DNA of 34,002 bases from assembly GCA_936924635.1 (NCBI GenBank), contig CAKZHP010000066.1, positions 1 through 34,002 on the forward strand, read 5' to 3'. The notes below the pieces were generated by a model that was not told the origin of the DNA, did not search any database, and was given only the letters and a program-made list of their open reading frames with translations. The DNA is from an uncultured Propionibacteriaceae bacterium. Its GTDB lineage: Bacteria; Actinomycetota; Actinomycetes; Propionibacteriales; Propionibacteriaceae. How positions within the stretch are numbered: position 1 is the stretch's first letter; each line of letters starts with the position of its first letter. Of the stretch, positions 8,373-15,803 are shown piece after piece. The position numbers and the translations under genes were made by a program.

Positions 8373-10556
8373 ATGCCTCTGACCGATCCGGCTCTGGCCG
8401 AGCTCGCCTCCCTCTACGGCATCTCGACCGAGTTCTGGGACTGGAAGGGCCGCCACACCGAGGTCGACGACGAGACGGTGGTCGCGGTGCTGAGGGCGTT
8501 TGACGTCGACGCCTCCAGCTCCGATCGGGCCTGGGAGGCGGTCGACGCCTACCACCGCCGTGCCTGGCAGCGCGCGCTGCCGCCGTGCGTGGTGATGGAG
8601 GAGAACCAGTCCTACGTCGTGAACGTGCACGTGCCGGCGGGGCACTCCGCCCACGTGTACGTGCGGTTCGAGGACGGTGGCTTCGCCGACAGCCGGCAGG
8701 TCGAGAACGGTCACGACGACCGTGAGTACGACGGGACGTGGCTCGGCGAGGCGAGCTTCGAGCTGCCCGCCGGGATGCCGCTGGGCTACCACCGGCTGGT
8801 GCTGGTCGTCGACGGCCGCGAGATCGAGAGCACGCTGATCGTGACCCCGGCCTGGCTGGGGTTCCCCAGGCAGATGGGCCAGAAGCGGATCTGGGGCTAC
8901 GCGACGCAGCTCTACTCGGTGGCCAGCCGCGACTCCTGGGGTGTCGGCGACCTCGTCGACCTGGAGGACCTGACCGTCTGGTCGGCGACCCAGACCTATG
9001 CGGGGTACGTGCTCATCAACCCTCTCCACGCGGCGCAGCCGGTGACCCCGCTGGAGCCGAGCCCGTACCTGCCGTCGAGCCGCCGCTACGTGAACCCTCT
9101 CTACATCCGCCCCGAGTCGATCCCCGAGTACGCGACGCTGCCCGCCGCCGACCGGGCCACGGTCGACCGGCTGCGTACGGACCTGGTGGCTGAGCTGGCC
9201 GGGTCGGAGGCCGTGGAGCGCAACCCCGCCTGGGCCGCCAAGCGCCAGGCGCTGGAGATCGTCTTCCGGGCCGGCCGCAAGCCCGCCCGCACCATGGCGT
9301 TCGAGGACTTCTGCCGGCGCGAGGGCCGTCAGCTGCGCGACTTCGCCACCTGGTGCGCGCTCACGGAGACGCACGGCCGGCGCTGGCGCGACTGGCCCGA
9401 GGAGCTGCGACGGCCGACCTCGCCCGCCGTGGCCGCGTTCGCCGCGGAGCACGCCGAGCTGGTCGGCTTCTACACCTGGCTGCAGTGGATCGCCGACACC
9501 CAGCTGTCGAACGCGCAACAGGCTGCCACCGACACCGGCATGCCGATCGGCATCGTCTCCGACCTCGCTGTCGGTGTGAACGTCGACGGCGCCGAGACCT
9601 GGGCGCTGCACAACGTGTTCGCCGATGGGGTCACGGTGGGCGCGCCGCCGGACCCGTACAACCAGTCGGGTCAGGACTGGGGCCAGCCGCCCTGGCGGCC
9701 CGACCGCCTGGCCGACCTGGCGTACGCGCCGTTCCGCTCGATGGTGTCGGGCATCCTGCGGCACTCGGGCGGGGTGCGCGTCGACCACATCATCGGGCTG
9801 TTCCGGCTGTGGTGGATCCCGGCCGGTCACGGGCCGCAGCAGGGTGCGTACGTGCGCTACGACCACGACGCACTCGTCGGCATCCTGGCGCTGGAGGCGC
9901 ACCGGGCCGGCGCGCTGGTGGTGGGCGAGGACCTGGGCACGGTCGAGCCGTGGGTGCGCGACTACCTGCGGCGGCGCGGCATCCTGGGCACCTCGATCCT
10001 GTGGTTCGAGAACGGCGAGGACGGGCAGCCGCTGGCACCGGAGCTGTGGCGTGAGTACTGCATGGCGTCGGTCACCACGCACGACCTGCCGCCGAGCGCC
10101 GGCTACCTGGCGCACGACCACGTGAAGCTGCGCTCCGAGCTGGGTCTGCTCACCGAGTCGCTGGAGGCGGAGATCGACCACGACGCCCGTGAGCAGGCGG
10201 CCGTGATCGGGATGCTGGAGCAGCGCGGCGCACTGCCCGAGGGCGACCGCGACATCGAGGACATCGTGCTGGCGCTCCACCGCTTCCTCACCTGGACGCC
10301 GTCCCGCGTGCTGAGCGTGGCCCTCACCGACGCGGTCGGCGACCGGCGCACGCAGAACCAGCCCGGCACCATCGACGAGTACCCGAACTGGCGGGTGCCG
10401 CTGTCAGGGCCCGACGGCCAGCGGATGTACCTGGAGGACGTGTACGCCTCCGACCGTGCCCGCCGCCTGTCGGCGGTGCTGAACGGCTTCCAGACCGTGC
10501 CGGAGATCCGGGGTCACTGGGGCGACCAGCGCCCGGCAGACCCGGTGGGGGAGTAA
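8373..10556 (+). CDS. malQ: 4-alpha-glucanotransferase (amylomaltase), GH77
   Basis: This 727-residue cytoplasmic enzyme moves alpha-1,4-glucan segments between maltodextrins in maltose and glycogen metabolism. It carries an N-terminal beta-rich extension (about residues 80-170) before the GH77 barrel, as in many actinobacterial MalQ proteins, which makes it longer than Thermus amylomaltase. Catalytic motifs are seen: nucleophile Asp in GVRVDHIIGLFRLWW, acid/base Glu in VVGEDLGTV, and the third Asp in TTHDLPPSAGYL. The gateway region LINPLHAAQP...EPSPYLPSSRRYVNPLYI (two pieces) is typical. The ATG at 8373 is chosen over an earlier GTG at 8313 because GAAGGAG ends 11 bases before it. Its TAA is followed immediately by the convergent gene's stop. 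Confidence 0.95.
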   Translation: MPLTDPALAELASLYGISTEFWDWKGRHTEVDDETVVAVLRAFDVDASSSDRAWEAVDAYHRRAWQRALPPCVVMEENQSYVVNVHVPAGHSAHVYVRFEDGGFADSRQVENGHDDREYDGTWLGEASFELPAGMPLGYHRLVLVVDGREIESTLIVTPAWLGFPRQMGQKRIWGYATQLYSVASRDSWGVGDLVDLEDLTVWSATQTYAGYVLINPLHAAQPVTPLEPSPYLPSSRRYVNPLYIRPESIPEYATLPAADRATVDRLRTDLVAELAGSEAVERNPAWAAKRQALEIVFRAGRKPARTMAFEDFCRREGRQLRDFATWCALTETHGRRWRDWPEELRRPTSPAVAAFAAEHAELVGFYTWLQWIADTQLSNAQQAATDTGMPIGIVSDLAVGVNVDGAETWALHNVFADGVTVGAPPDPYNQSGQDWGQPPWRPDRLADLAYAPFRSMVSGILRHSGGVRVDHIIGLFRLWWIPAGHGPQQGAYVRYDHDALVGILALEAHRAGALVVGEDLGTVEPWVRDYLRRRGILGTSILWFENGEDGQPLAPELWREYCMASVTTHDLPPSAGYLAHDHVKLRSELGLLTESLEAEIDHDAREQAAVIGMLEQRGALPEGDRDIEDIVLALHRFLTWTPSRVLSVALTDAVGDRRTQNQPGTIDEYPNWRVPLSGPDGQRMYLEDVYASDRARRLSAVLNGFQTVPEIRGHWGDQRPADPVGE

Positions 10557-10793
10557 CTAGGCGCTGCTACGCACCTCGTCGCGGGCATACGTAGTGGTGA
10601 GGGGATCATCCACCCCGGGTACGTCGATCGAGACCGTGTATCGACCGGTGACCGTTGTGCCTACGACGACCCCGTCGACCTCACGACGACCAAACGTCAC
10701 CTTGACGGGTGAACCCGTGACGATCGCCGTGCTGGGGTTACTCCCGGATGAAGTGACGAGGCGTCCAGACCGGACGGAGCGGCGGGTAGCCAT
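10557..10793 (-). CDS. Small beta-rich protein of unknown function, partner of the HEPN gene
   Basis: I do not recognise this 78-residue protein. After a basic, Ser-rich start (ATRRSVRSGRLVTSSGS), the pattern SPVKVTFGRREVDGVVVG then GRYTVSIDVPG looks like a small SH3-like or KOW-like beta barrel; this is inference from strand pattern. The ATG at 10793 is chosen over a GTG at 10814 because GAAGGAGGAGAGC precedes it directly. The HEPN gene ends 14 bases upstream on the same strand, so its stop lies beside this ribosome binding site and translation is probably coupled. G+C is lower than in neighbours (about 65% by hand count of two lines). It could be an antitoxin, an RNA-binding partner, or unrelated. 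Confidence 0.7.
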   Translation of the reverse strand: MATRRSVRSGRLVTSSGSNPSTAIVTGSPVKVTFGRREVDGVVVGTTVTGRYTVSIDVPGVDDPLTTTYARDEVRSSA

Positions 10794-10807
10794 GCTCTCC
10801 TCCTTCG

Positions 10808-11398
10808 CTACCACGGTGCGATGGCTGTAACAGACTGCAAGTATGCCCCGGTCGTTCGATCAAGCGCCACGGCGAATCTGTCGAGTCTCTTCCGCATCAC
10901 GCGGAACGTCCGCAAGGTGAGCGGATGGCCCTGGTGAGCCTTGGCGATCTTCGTCGCATCGTTGTGGGCGATACCGTTTCGGGCATCGTTGAGCCACTCC
11001 AGCCTCTCTCGCCAGTCCACCGAAGCCGCCGGATAGGCGGATTTCAGTTCGGTCCAGATCACGATGCCCAGGTGGGTCCAGTCGTTGCCGATGTTTCCTG
11101 GACCGGCGTTGCCCGAGTCCAGCTTGCGGCCCCTCGCTAAGGAAGCACGCATGGTGTCTCGTAGCTGTTGGTTGGGGATCTGGGAAGGCGTGCACACGGC
11201 CTCGATTGCCTCGTCGTGCAGATCGGGGCAGAAACCTTGAACTTCTCCCGCTAGGCGGAGGAAGAGCGCGTGATTGAGTTCCGTCGTGTCGCGCGGGCGG
11301 CCGCGCAAACCGCCCGTCACCTTGGTGTGCACGGTGACCAGGCGGTCCAGCGACGCCGAGCGATCGGTTCTGCAAAGGTGAAGGGAGCGCGACGCCAT
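10808..11398 (-). CDS. HEPN-type protein (RiboL-PSP-HEPN-like), putative RNase
   Basis: This 196-residue, mostly helical protein has the HEPN hallmark R-N-x3-H: R140, N141 and H145 within LNDARNGIAHND. HEPN domains are often metal-independent RNases in toxin-antitoxin, abortive infection and CRISPR systems. The N-terminal part, with LDRLVTVH and then LAGEVQGFCPDLHDEAIEAV, recalls the RiboL-PSP-HEPN family; this is from memory and was not aligned. The ATG at 11398 has no Shine-Dalgarno sequence, but TAGTGT at 11405-11410 ends 6 bases before it, which suggests a leaderless transcript. That box overlaps the pncA stop. G+C at 10861-10980 is 62% by hand count against 75% in a counted pncA line, which points to acquisition. 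The 78-residue gene follows directly. Confidence 0.7.
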   Translation of the reverse strand: MASRSLHLCRTDRSASLDRLVTVHTKVTGGLRGRPRDTTELNHALFLRLAGEVQGFCPDLHDEAIEAVCTPSQIPNQQLRDTMRASLARGRKLDSGNAGPGNIGNDWTHLGIVIWTELKSAYPAASVDWRERLEWLNDARNGIAHNDATKIAKAHQGHPLTLRTFRVMRKRLDRFAVALDRTTGAYLQSVTAIAPW

Positions 11399-11404
11399 GG
11401 CCAG

Positions 11405-11410
11405 ACACTA
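11405..11410 (-). promoter_or_regulatory. Putative -10 box of the HEPN gene, overlapping the pncA stop
   Basis: On the minus strand this reads TAGTGT, 6 bases before the HEPN ATG, matching the spacing of the other leaderless genes in the window. Its first three bases are the pncA stop codon. No convincing -35 box was found inside pncA. Confidence 0.45.
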
Positions 11411-12001
11411 GTTACGGGAAGCCGTGGCGATGCCCTCGTCGGCCCAGGCGGCGTACGTGTCGTCGAGCTTCTCCGGCGACACCGCGGCCACCAGGTCGGT
11501 GAGCACCGTGGTGACGTAGCCCAGTCGGGCGGCGTCGCGGGCGGTGGCGCTGACGCAGTGGTCGGTGGCGATGCCGCAGACGTCGACGTCGGTGACGCCG
11601 GCGGCGGCGAGGAACTCGTCGAGGGTCTGGCCCTGGGCGTCGGTGCCCTCGAAGCCCGAGTACGCCGCCTCGTACGCACCCTTGTCGAACACCGCGCCGA
11701 AGTTGCGCCAGGTGAGGTTCGGGTGGAGCTCCTGCCCGGGGGTGCCGACGACGCAGTGCCGAGGCCAGGAGTCGACGAAGTCGGGGGTGTCGGAGAAGTG
11801 GGCTCCGGGGTCGACATGGGCGTCGCGGGTCGCCACCACGACGTCGTACCCGGGGTCGCCCGCGAGGTAGGCCGAGATGTCGCTGGCCGCCTGCGCGCCG
11901 CCGGCAACCGCGAGCGAGCCGCCCTCGCAGAAGTCGTTCTGCACGTCGACGACGACCAGGGCCCGCTTGCCCGCGGGTGCTGCGAACTCGGTGTCGGTCA
12001 T
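11408..12001 (-). CDS. pncA: Nicotinamidase
   Basis: This 197-residue cytoplasmic enzyme hydrolyses nicotinamide to nicotinate in NAD salvage; the family also activates pyrazinamide in mycobacteria. The catalytic triad is visible as D19 (VVVDVQNDFCEGG), K107 (FDKGAY) and C149 (GIATDHCVSATA). The metal ligands fit D60 and H62 in ATRDAHVDPGAHF plus a later His. The length is usual for the family. The frame is open well upstream, but the ATG at 12001 is right: it lies one base after the pncB stop and begins with a normal N-terminus. With pncB it forms a two-step pathway from nicotinamide to nicotinate mononucleotide. Confidence 0.93.
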   Translation of the reverse strand: MTDTEFAAPAGKRALVVVDVQNDFCEGGSLAVAGGAQAASDISAYLAGDPGYDVVVATRDAHVDPGAHFSDTPDFVDSWPRHCVVGTPGQELHPNLTWRNFGAVFDKGAYEAAYSGFEGTDAQGQTLDEFLAAAGVTDVDVCGIATDHCVSATARDAARLGYVTTVLTDLVAAVSPEKLDDTYAAWADEGIATASRN

Positions 12002-12002
12002 G

Positions 12003-13346
12003 TCAGCTCCTGTCGTACGGGTTGACGGCCGGCTGGCCGTGCGCGTCGATGAAGTACGTGGGGATGCAGGGCTCTCCGCGCGACATCTTGTACGCATCGC
12101 GGGGCAGCTCCTGGCACGCCATGGCGTGCCGCTCGCGGGCGGCCGAGACCGGCTCGCGGCCCACGACCTCCCCGCTGCGCACCAGCTCGCGCAGCAGCGG
12201 GCGGTCGTCGCCGTCGTCCTCGGGCGGCGTGCCGATGCCGACCAGCTCCGCTTCGGCCACACCCTTGGCGTCGCGGCGCCGCAGGGCGTACTTGCGGCCG
12301 CCCACCGTCGACTTGTTGAGCGACTTCTTCGCCACCGGCCGCACCTCGGCCTCCGGGTCGTCGGACTCCGCACGGGCCACCAGCTTGTACACGAACGAGC
12401 ACGTGGGGCTGCCCGACCCCGTGACCACGGAGGTGCCCACGCCGTACCCGTTCACCGGCGCACCGGACAGCGCGGCGATCTGCCACTCGTCGAGGTCGGA
12501 GGTGACGATGATGCGGGTCTCGGTCGCGCCCAGGTCGTCGAGCAGGGCGCGCACCTCCTTGGCCGTGGCGACCAGGTCGCCGGAGTCGATCCGCACCGCG
12601 CCCAGCTTCCCGCCCGTCAGCTCGACCCCCGTGCGCACGGCGTTCTCGATGTCGTACGTGTCGACCAGCAGGGTGGTGTCCTCGCCGAGCGCGGCGATCT
12701 GGGCACGGAACGCGTCGGTCTCGCTGTCGTGCAGCAGCGTGAACGAGTGCGCGGCCGTGCCGGTGGTGGGCACCCCGTACGTGCGGCCAGCCTCCAGGTT
12801 CGAGGTGGCGGTGAAGCCGGCGATGTACGCGGCCCGCGCGGCCGCCACGGCGGCGTACTCGTTGGCGCGCCGCGAGCCCATCTCGATGATCGGGCGGTCG
12901 TCGGCCATCAGCGTCATCCGGCTGGCCGCCGACGCCACCGCCGAGTCGTAGTTGTAGATGGACAGCAGCAGCGTCTCCAGGATCACCGCCTCGGCGAACG
13001 ACCCCTGCACCGTGAGCAGCGGCGAGCCGGGGTAGTACAGGTCGCCCTCCCCGTACCCCCAGACGTCACCGGTGAACCGGTAGGTGGACAGCCACTCGGC
13101 CGTGGCGTCGTCCACCACGCCCGTGCGCCGCAGGAAGTCGACCTCCTCGTCGCCGAACGTGAACCGCTCGATGGCGTCCAGGGCGCGGCCGACGCCGGCC
13201 ACGACCCCGTACCGGCGCCCGGTCGGCAGCCGCCGCGGGAACAGCTCGAAGACACTGCGGCGGAACGCCGTGCCCGAGCCGAGGGCGGCCCGAACCATGG
13301 TGAGCTCGTAGTGGTCGGTCAGCAGCGCGGTGCTGGGCAGCGTCAT
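12003..13346 (-). CDS. pncB: Nicotinate phosphoribosyltransferase
   Basis: This 447-residue enzyme joins nicotinate and PRPP to form nicotinate mononucleotide, the committed step of the Preiss-Handler pathway. Family signatures seen: the N-terminal LLTDHYELTMV, MGSRRANEYAA (about residue 155), GTAAHSFTLLH around the regulatory His (about 195), the phosphate-binding region AVRIDSGDL (about 250), and GYGVGTSVVTG (about 295). The length matches actinobacterial PncB. The ATG at 13346 is 7 bases after TACTCT on the minus strand and has no ribosome binding site, so it is probably leaderless. It is divergent from clpS across 44 bases and is followed by pncA after one base. Confidence 0.95.
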   Translation of the reverse strand: MTLPSTALLTDHYELTMVRAALGSGTAFRRSVFELFPRRLPTGRRYGVVAGVGRALDAIERFTFGDEEVDFLRRTGVVDDATAEWLSTYRFTGDVWGYGEGDLYYPGSPLLTVQGSFAEAVILETLLLSIYNYDSAVASAASRMTLMADDRPIIEMGSRRANEYAAVAAARAAYIAGFTATSNLEAGRTYGVPTTGTAAHSFTLLHDSETDAFRAQIAALGEDTTLLVDTYDIENAVRTGVELTGGKLGAVRIDSGDLVATAKEVRALLDDLGATETRIIVTSDLDEWQIAALSGAPVNGYGVGTSVVTGSGSPTCSFVYKLVARAESDDPEAEVRPVAKKSLNKSTVGGRKYALRRRDAKGVAEAELVGIGTPPEDDGDDRPLLRELVRSGEVVGREPVSAARERHAMACQELPRDAYKMSRGEPCIPTYFIDAHGQPAVNPYDRS

Positions 13347-13353
13347 GGGCGCC

Positions 13354-13359
13354 AGAGTA
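13354..13359 (-). promoter_or_regulatory. Putative leaderless -10 box of pncB
   Basis: The minus strand reads TACTCT, 7 bases before the pncB ATG. The short 44-base region shared with clpS must hold both promoters. Confidence 0.45.
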
Positions 13360-13390
13360 GTGGCCGCGGGCAGCGTGGAAGAATGCGGGC

Positions 13391-13687
13391 GTGACGCAGG
13401 AACGATCGGGCGGGACGGCGGTCCAGGACCGGCCCGAGGAGGCCGTGCTGGGCCAGCACCCCTGGATCTGCGTCGTCTGGAACGACCCCGTGAACACGAT
13501 GCAGTACGTCACCTACGTGTTTCAGGAGTACTTCGGGTTCACGAAGGAGAAGGCCACCCGCAAGATGCTCGAGGTGCACGAGGAGGGCCGTTCGGCCGTG
13601 AGCATGGGCACGCGTGAGGAGATGGAGCGCGACGTGTCGGCGATGCACGCGTACGGGCTGTGGGCGACGTGCGTGGAGGCCGGATGA
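13391..13687 (+). CDS. clpS: ATP-dependent Clp protease adaptor ClpS
   Basis: This 98-residue adaptor binds N-end-rule substrates and delivers them to the Clp AAA+ unfoldase (ClpC/ClpA) with ClpP. The hallmark WNDPVNTMQYVTYVFQEYFG (about residues 31-50) contains the substrate-pocket Asn/Asp residues, followed by KATRKMLEVHEEGRSAV with the conserved Met and His. Residues 1-24 form a flexible N-terminal extension typical of the family. The start is GTG at 13391, with AAGAAT seven bases upstream as a possible leaderless -10. The TGA overlaps the ATG of the DUF2017 gene; this clpS-DUF2017 pair is common in actinobacteria. Confidence 0.95.
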   Translation: MTQERSGGTAVQDRPEEAVLGQHPWICVVWNDPVNTMQYVTYVFQEYFGFTKEKATRKMLEVHEEGRSAVSMGTREEMERDVSAMHAYGLWATCVEAG

Positions 13688-14241
13688 TGCGCAACCCGTT
13701 CACGCGCGCCGACGACGGCTCGATCGTGTGGGCGGCGCAGGTGTTCGAGGTCGGGCTGCTGACGTCGCTGGCCGAGCAGCTGGTGACGATCATCGACGCA
13801 CCGGTGTGGTCCGACGACCCGCTGGAGCGCTGGTCGAACGAGCAGGCCGCGTCAGAGCTCGACCGTGACGACCCGGTGATCGAGCGGCTGTTCCCCTCGG
13901 CGTACGAGGACACCGACGACGCGGCCGAGTACCGGCGGCTGATGGAGGCCGAGCAGCGGTCGGCGAAGTCGGCCGACGCGCAGGTGGTGCTGGCCGCGCT
14001 GGGCGAGGCGGACGCGCGGCTGCCGTTGGTGCGGATCGAGCCGGGCACCGAGCAGGCGTGGCTGCGCTGCAGCAACGCCATGCGGCTGGCGCTCGGCGCG
14101 CGGCTGGGCATCGAGACCGAGGAGGACTCCGAGGCCCTGGACGAGCTGGACGAGGACGACCCCCGCTCGCAGGTGGCCGACGTGTACCAGTGGCTGATGT
14201 ACGTGCAGACGTGCCTGCTCGACTGCCTGACAGGGGACTAG
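13684..14241 (+). CDS. DUF2017 family protein
   Basis: This 185-residue protein belongs to DUF2017, which commonly follows clpS in actinobacteria and has no firm biochemical function. Seen: the N-terminal MMRNPFTRADDGSIVWAAQV, an acidic middle (YEDTDDAAEYRRLMEAEQR), and a C-terminal helix pair ending VYQWLMYVQTCLLDCLTG. No catalytic motif or membrane segment is apparent. The ATG at 13684 overlaps the clpS stop as ATGA; the adjacent ATG at 13687 is an alternative. A role in Clp-dependent proteolysis is inferred only from gene order. Confidence 0.88.
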   Translation: MMRNPFTRADDGSIVWAAQVFEVGLLTSLAEQLVTIIDAPVWSDDPLERWSNEQAASELDRDDPVIERLFPSAYEDTDDAAEYRRLMEAEQRSAKSADAQVVLAALGEADARLPLVRIEPGTEQAWLRCSNAMRLALGARLGIETEEDSEALDELDEDDPRSQVADVYQWLMYVQTCLLDCLTGD

Positions 14242-14316
14242 CGCGGAGGTGAAGCCGTCAGCCGTGACCTCGCGGCAGGGACTCCATGATCCGACGCGTC
14301 CCGGCCCGTCGCGGTG

Positions 14317-14859
14317 TCAGCGCAGGTCGTCGCCCGGAGGCGGCGCGGGCGGGTTCGTCGGCGGGGCCAGCGCGGTGCGGATCGCCAGCAGCACGGCCAC
14401 CGGGATGGCGGTGCCCATCATCGGCCAGCCCGGCCACCAGTAGCCCGCCCCGGTGACCAGCCAGATCAGGTTGAAGAACGCCGCCAGGGTGATCCACAGC
14501 GCCATCACGATGCGGATCGCCACGTCGAGACCCTTGCGCCCGGCGGCTGCGGCACGTACGGGGAGGTCCTTCGGCACCGCCGGCACCGGCAGCCGCGGCG
14601 ACCTCGGCCCGGCGGGGAAGACCACCACCACGTCGTCGAGCAGGTCGTTCAGGTCGCCGAGCGTCCGTGCCTGGTCGGCCTCGCCGACGCGCTCGTCGAG
14701 CTCGGCCTCGGTGAGCCGGCCCTCGGCGCGCGCTGTCCGCAGCAGGTGCTGAGCGTGCTGGCGGTCCGCGTCCGAGGCGCGTACGCGCGGTTGCCTGCGC
14801 GGGTCCGCGCTGAACCCGGGCTCCGGCAGCCCGGGCAGGGTCTGCCACGTCTCGCTCAT
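14317..14859 (-). CDS. DUF1707 protein with two membrane helices
   Basis: This 180-residue protein has an actinobacterial DUF1707 domain: RVRASDADRQHAQHLLRTAR, then GRLTEAELDERVGEADQART and LGDLNDLLDDV (about residues 25-77). Two membrane helices follow (VMALWITLAAFFNLIWLVTG and the segment ending AIPVAVLLAIRTAL), and the tail is proline-rich. The domain is often called a small helical SHOCT-like module; its function is unknown. The ATG at 14859 overlaps the TGA that ends the decayed Eis-like gene. The DUF2017 gene converges on it with a 75-base gap, which shows no strong terminator. Confidence 0.85.
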   Translation of the reverse strand: MSETWQTLPGLPEPGFSADPRRQPRVRASDADRQHAQHLLRTARAEGRLTEAELDERVGEADQARTLGDLNDLLDDVVVVFPAGPRSPRLPVPAVPKDLPVRAAAAGRKGLDVAIRIVMALWITLAAFFNLIWLVTGAGYWWPGWPMMGTAIPVAVLLAIRTALAPPTNPPAPPPGDDLR

Positions 14860-15547
14860 GACGCCACCCTAGTTGGCCTGCGAGGGCTCGTCCGATCGGT
14901 GAGGCGGGGTGGGGCAGCGACCCGGCCGGCAGCAGCGGGATCCGCGGCCTGGGACCGCCCGGCCCGGCAGAGATCCTCGACGCCCGGCACACCGTCACCA
15001 CCGCCGAGCCACAGGCCGGAGAGGGCGTCCACGTCCAGGGAGAGGTCGGGCTCGTCACCGGTCGCCTCGCAGCCGGCCTCACCGCCGGTCACCTCGAGCC
15101 GCCATCGCCCGGAGCAGTGCTCCAGGGGGTCGCGGACCTCGATCACGACGGTCTGGTCGACCGGGTAGCGCCGGGCGCTGAGCGCGGCCGGCACGTCGTG
15201 GATCCGCGCCCACATCCCGTCGGAGAGGGGCCCGGTGCGTACGGCCCGGGGGTCGACTGCGTCAGCAAACCACGGCGCTTGTGGGTGGGCTGGACGGCGA
15301 CACTGCTGATCGCGTTCGCCCGCACGAGAGTGCCGCCCGGCACCGACAGCTCGGTGTCGAAGCTGCGGAAGGCCGCCACCATGTCGACAAGGTCCTAGGC
15401 CACGGTCACCCGCGAGTCCAGGGAGTCGCGACGGAACGCGATCGATTCCTCAGACGGGCGCCCGAGCTGCAGCGTGCGGGTGGTCAGCAGCGCCCAGCGA
15501 CGTACGTCGTCGGGGTCGTCGAGGTCCAGCCGTCGGAATCTCGTCAC
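14856..15547 (-). pseudogene. Decayed Eis-like GNAT acetyltransferase
   Basis: Pieces of an Eis-type N-acetyltransferase (usually about 400 residues) lie in order on the minus strand. From GTG 15547 the frame reads VTRFRRLDLDDPDDVRRW... for 50 codons to an in-frame TAG at 15395-15397. The same frame resumes with MVAAFRSFDTELSVPGG and the acetyl-CoA loop SSVAVQPTHKRRGLLT (15382 to about 15265). Then about 200 family residues are missing. A shifted frame gives GPLSDGMWARIHDVPAALSARRY and the SCP2-like C-terminal part (about 15240-14960). The C-terminal end is also abnormal. A TACGGT box at 15554-15559 lies 6 bases before the GTG, so a promoter may survive. Nonsense codon, deletion and frameshift make function unlikely. 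Confidence 0.8.
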
Positions 15548-15598
15548 CCCGCGACCGTAACGCAGTCAGCTCGGCAGACGCCGTGGTGCGGCCGGGCG

Positions 15599-15769
15599 TC
15601 ACCAGATGCGGGGCGGCTCGTCCTTGCGGTGCCGGGCGGTCGCATCGGCGTCGGGGGTGACGATCTCGGTGACGTCCTCGTTCACCTTCTCCAGGCCGAG
15701 CAGCACGCGCCGCCAGAACTCCATCGACCACTGCATCATCTTGGACGGCACCGGGTTGGTGGGGATCAT
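15599..15769 (-). CDS. Small 56-residue protein, unknown function
   Basis: This short gene has an excellent ribosome binding site: the minus strand reads AGAAGGAGGTGGCGC immediately before the ATG at 15769. The protein begins MIPTNPVPSKMMQWSMEFWR, then VLLGLEKVNEDVTEIVTPDAD, and ends in a basic tail KDEPPRIW. The first half could form an amphipathic helix with several Met and Trp residues, but it is not hydrophobic enough for a clear membrane span. I do not recognise the family. It lies between the maleylpyruvate isomerase-like gene (35 bases upstream on the same strand) and the Eis-like pseudogene. Codon third positions are GC-rich, as in real genes here. Confidence 0.75.
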   Translation of the reverse strand: MIPTNPVPSKMMQWSMEFWRRVLLGLEKVNEDVTEIVTPDADATARHRKDEPPRIW

Positions 15770-15803
15770 GCGCCACCTCCTTCTCGGGTGCCAGTGTGCC
15801 GCG

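Noticed and set aside
14242..14316. Terminator between the DUF2017 and DUF1707 genes
   Set aside because: GAGGT...ACCTC gives only a 5-base stem with a long loop and no T-run on either strand.
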